Source: Actinomycetota bacterium (GTDB lineage Bacteria > Actinomycetota > Actinomycetes > Nanopelagicales > Nanopelagicaceae). From it: a stretch of DNA of 14,369 bases. Shown one piece after another: positions 13,964-14,369 of this stretch. The stretch is taken from NCBI GenBank assembly GCA_009699795.1, contig WLNK01000014.1, forward strand, positions 1 through 14,369, read 5' to 3'. The notes below the pieces were generated by a model. The model did not search any database. It had not been told where the DNA came from and saw only the letters and a list, made by a program, of their open reading frames with translations. Each line of letters begins with the position of its first letter. The first letter of the stretch is position 1. The position numbers and the translations under genes were made by a program.

Positions 13964-14164
13964 TTATTCAGAAGCAGAAGGCTTTGCAGGTGCTGAATCA
14001 GTTTTGTAGAAACCCGAGCCTTTAAATACAACTCCAACATTTGAAAATACTTTTCTAACTTCACCCTTACATTCAGGACACTGCTTCAGGGGCTCTTCGG
14101 AGAATGTCTGAAAGGCTTCAAATGCATGGGCGCATGAATTACATGCATATTGATATGTAGGCAC
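13964..14164 (-). CDS. FmdB-family zinc-ribbon protein
   Basis: 66-residue small zinc-ribbon protein of the FmdB/CxxC-CxxC regulatory family, whose role is not established. It starts at the GTG at 14164 (PTYQYAC follows), with AGGTGG 6 nt upstream; the frame stays open further upstream to about 14290, but that extension is unlike the family. Zinc ligands are Cys8, Cys11, Cys29 and Cys32 (CNSC and CPEC), followed by the family core EVRKVFSNVGVVFKGSGFYKTD and a short Ala/Ser/Pro tail. In many actinobacteria this gene is single and near one-carbon or cell-envelope genes; here it is divergent from an exported protein gene and its stop abuts that of the 39-aa ORF. Confidence 0.88.
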   Translation of the reverse strand: MPTYQYACNSCAHAFEAFQTFSEEPLKQCPECKGEVRKVFSNVGVVFKGSGFYKTDSAPAKPSASE

Positions 14165-14268
14165 CTTGCACCACCTTTCGCTGAAGAATCTCTTTCGAGG
14201 ACTGGTGCTTAAGTCTAAAGAAGTGAGACGATAGAGGCGAATTGAAGGCCTATTGAGGAAGAGGAATT

Positions 14269-14369
14269 GTGAAGCTCGCATCAATTGCACGCACTATTGC
14301 GGTTCTTGGAATTGTGGTTTTGGCTGCAACGCCTGCTCAAGCAAATACCCTCGTTTCAACAAGCCCAAC
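14269..14369 (+). CDS. Exported protein, N-terminus only, possibly CopC-like
   Basis: Partial gene running off the right edge; 33 codons are visible. The GTG start at 14269 is preceded by a purine-rich AGGAAGAGGAA. The peptide has a standard Sec signal: KLASIAR, a hydrophobic core (TIAVLGIVVLAA) and TPAQA as the cleavage site. The mature part begins NTLVSTSPN, which resembles the opening of CopC domains (x-x-L-V-S-x-x-P), but the N-terminal His that binds Cu(II) in CopC is missing. With so little sequence the family is a guess; secretion is the firm part. It is divergent from fmdB, with 104 nt between. Confidence 0.5.
   Translation, partial: MKLASIARTIAVLGIVVLAATPAQANTLVSTSP

Noticed and set aside
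14178..14200. Direct repeat CTTTCG in the fmdB upstream region
   Set aside because: Six bases repeated once in a short stretch is expected by chance.
14165..14290. N-terminal extension of FmdB
   Set aside because: FmdB proteins begin PTYxYxC right after the initiator; the GTG at 14164 has a good ribosome site, and the extension runs into the divergent gene.
1..14369. Search for mobile elements, CRISPR repeats, defence or toxin-antitoxin modules
   Set aside because: No transposase, integrase, spaced repeats or recognised defence domains were found; gene content is housekeeping or single enzymes.

Overview
The window reads as chromosomal DNA from an AT-rich, streamlined actinobacterium. A freshwater acI-type lineage (order Nanopelagicales, e.g. 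Ca. Planktophila or Nanopelagicus) is my best guess. Reasons: several encoded proteins belong to actinobacterial families (DUF3027, DUF2530, a tailed CspB-type cold shock protein, CitA-type citrate synthase, ChoD-type GMC oxidoreductase). The groEL C-terminus (GGMDF) is of actinobacterial GroEL2 type. Base composition is low for the phylum (roughly mid-40s % GC by eye). Intergenic gaps are tiny and many gene ends overlap. No gap between genes exceeds about 130 bases, and I see no insertion sequence, prophage, CRISPR array, rRNA or origin. The lineage call is inference, not a search result.

Layout. 1-1002: 3' part of groEL. 1023-2148 (+): DUF3027 protein and a cold-shock protein. 2145-5407 (-): a tightly packed run transcribed leftward, pdxH > serC > MFS transporter > 26-aa membrane peptide > DUF2530. 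5527-8014 (+): citrate synthase citA and a CPD photolyase. 8006-9379 (-): membrane-bound diguanylate cyclase. 9430-9855 (+): exported Rieske protein. 9845-12741 (-): a two-gene overlapping unit, saccharopine-dehydrogenase-like protein then ChoD-like GMC oxidoreductase. 12853-12925 (+): tRNA-Arg(CCU). 12946-13785 (-): purU. 13844-13963 (+): 39-aa acidic small protein. 13964-14164 (-): FmdB-type zinc ribbon. 14269 to the edge (+): start of an exported, possibly CopC-like protein.

How they fit. Most genes are housekeeping: protein folding (GroEL), PLP supply and serine synthesis (PdxH, SerC), TCA cycle entry (citrate synthase), one-carbon/formate balance (PurU), sunlight DNA repair (photolyase). 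The set csp / DUF2530 / MFS / DUF3027 / serC / citA resembles the Mycobacterium tuberculosis Rv0871-Rv0889c neighbourhood as I remember it, so much of the left half is a conserved actinobacterial block rather than accessory DNA.

The least ordinary observations are: a recurring TAnnnT-N6/7-ATG arrangement before several genes, which suggests leaderless mRNAs and helps fix start codons; two small ORFs lodged flush against neighbours; the coupled saccharopine-dehydrogenase/ChoD-like pair with a four-Cys cluster motif; and inverted repeats in the promoter regions of the photolyase and of the tRNA/dehydrogenase divergent region. I did not find a clear novel defence or mobile system.
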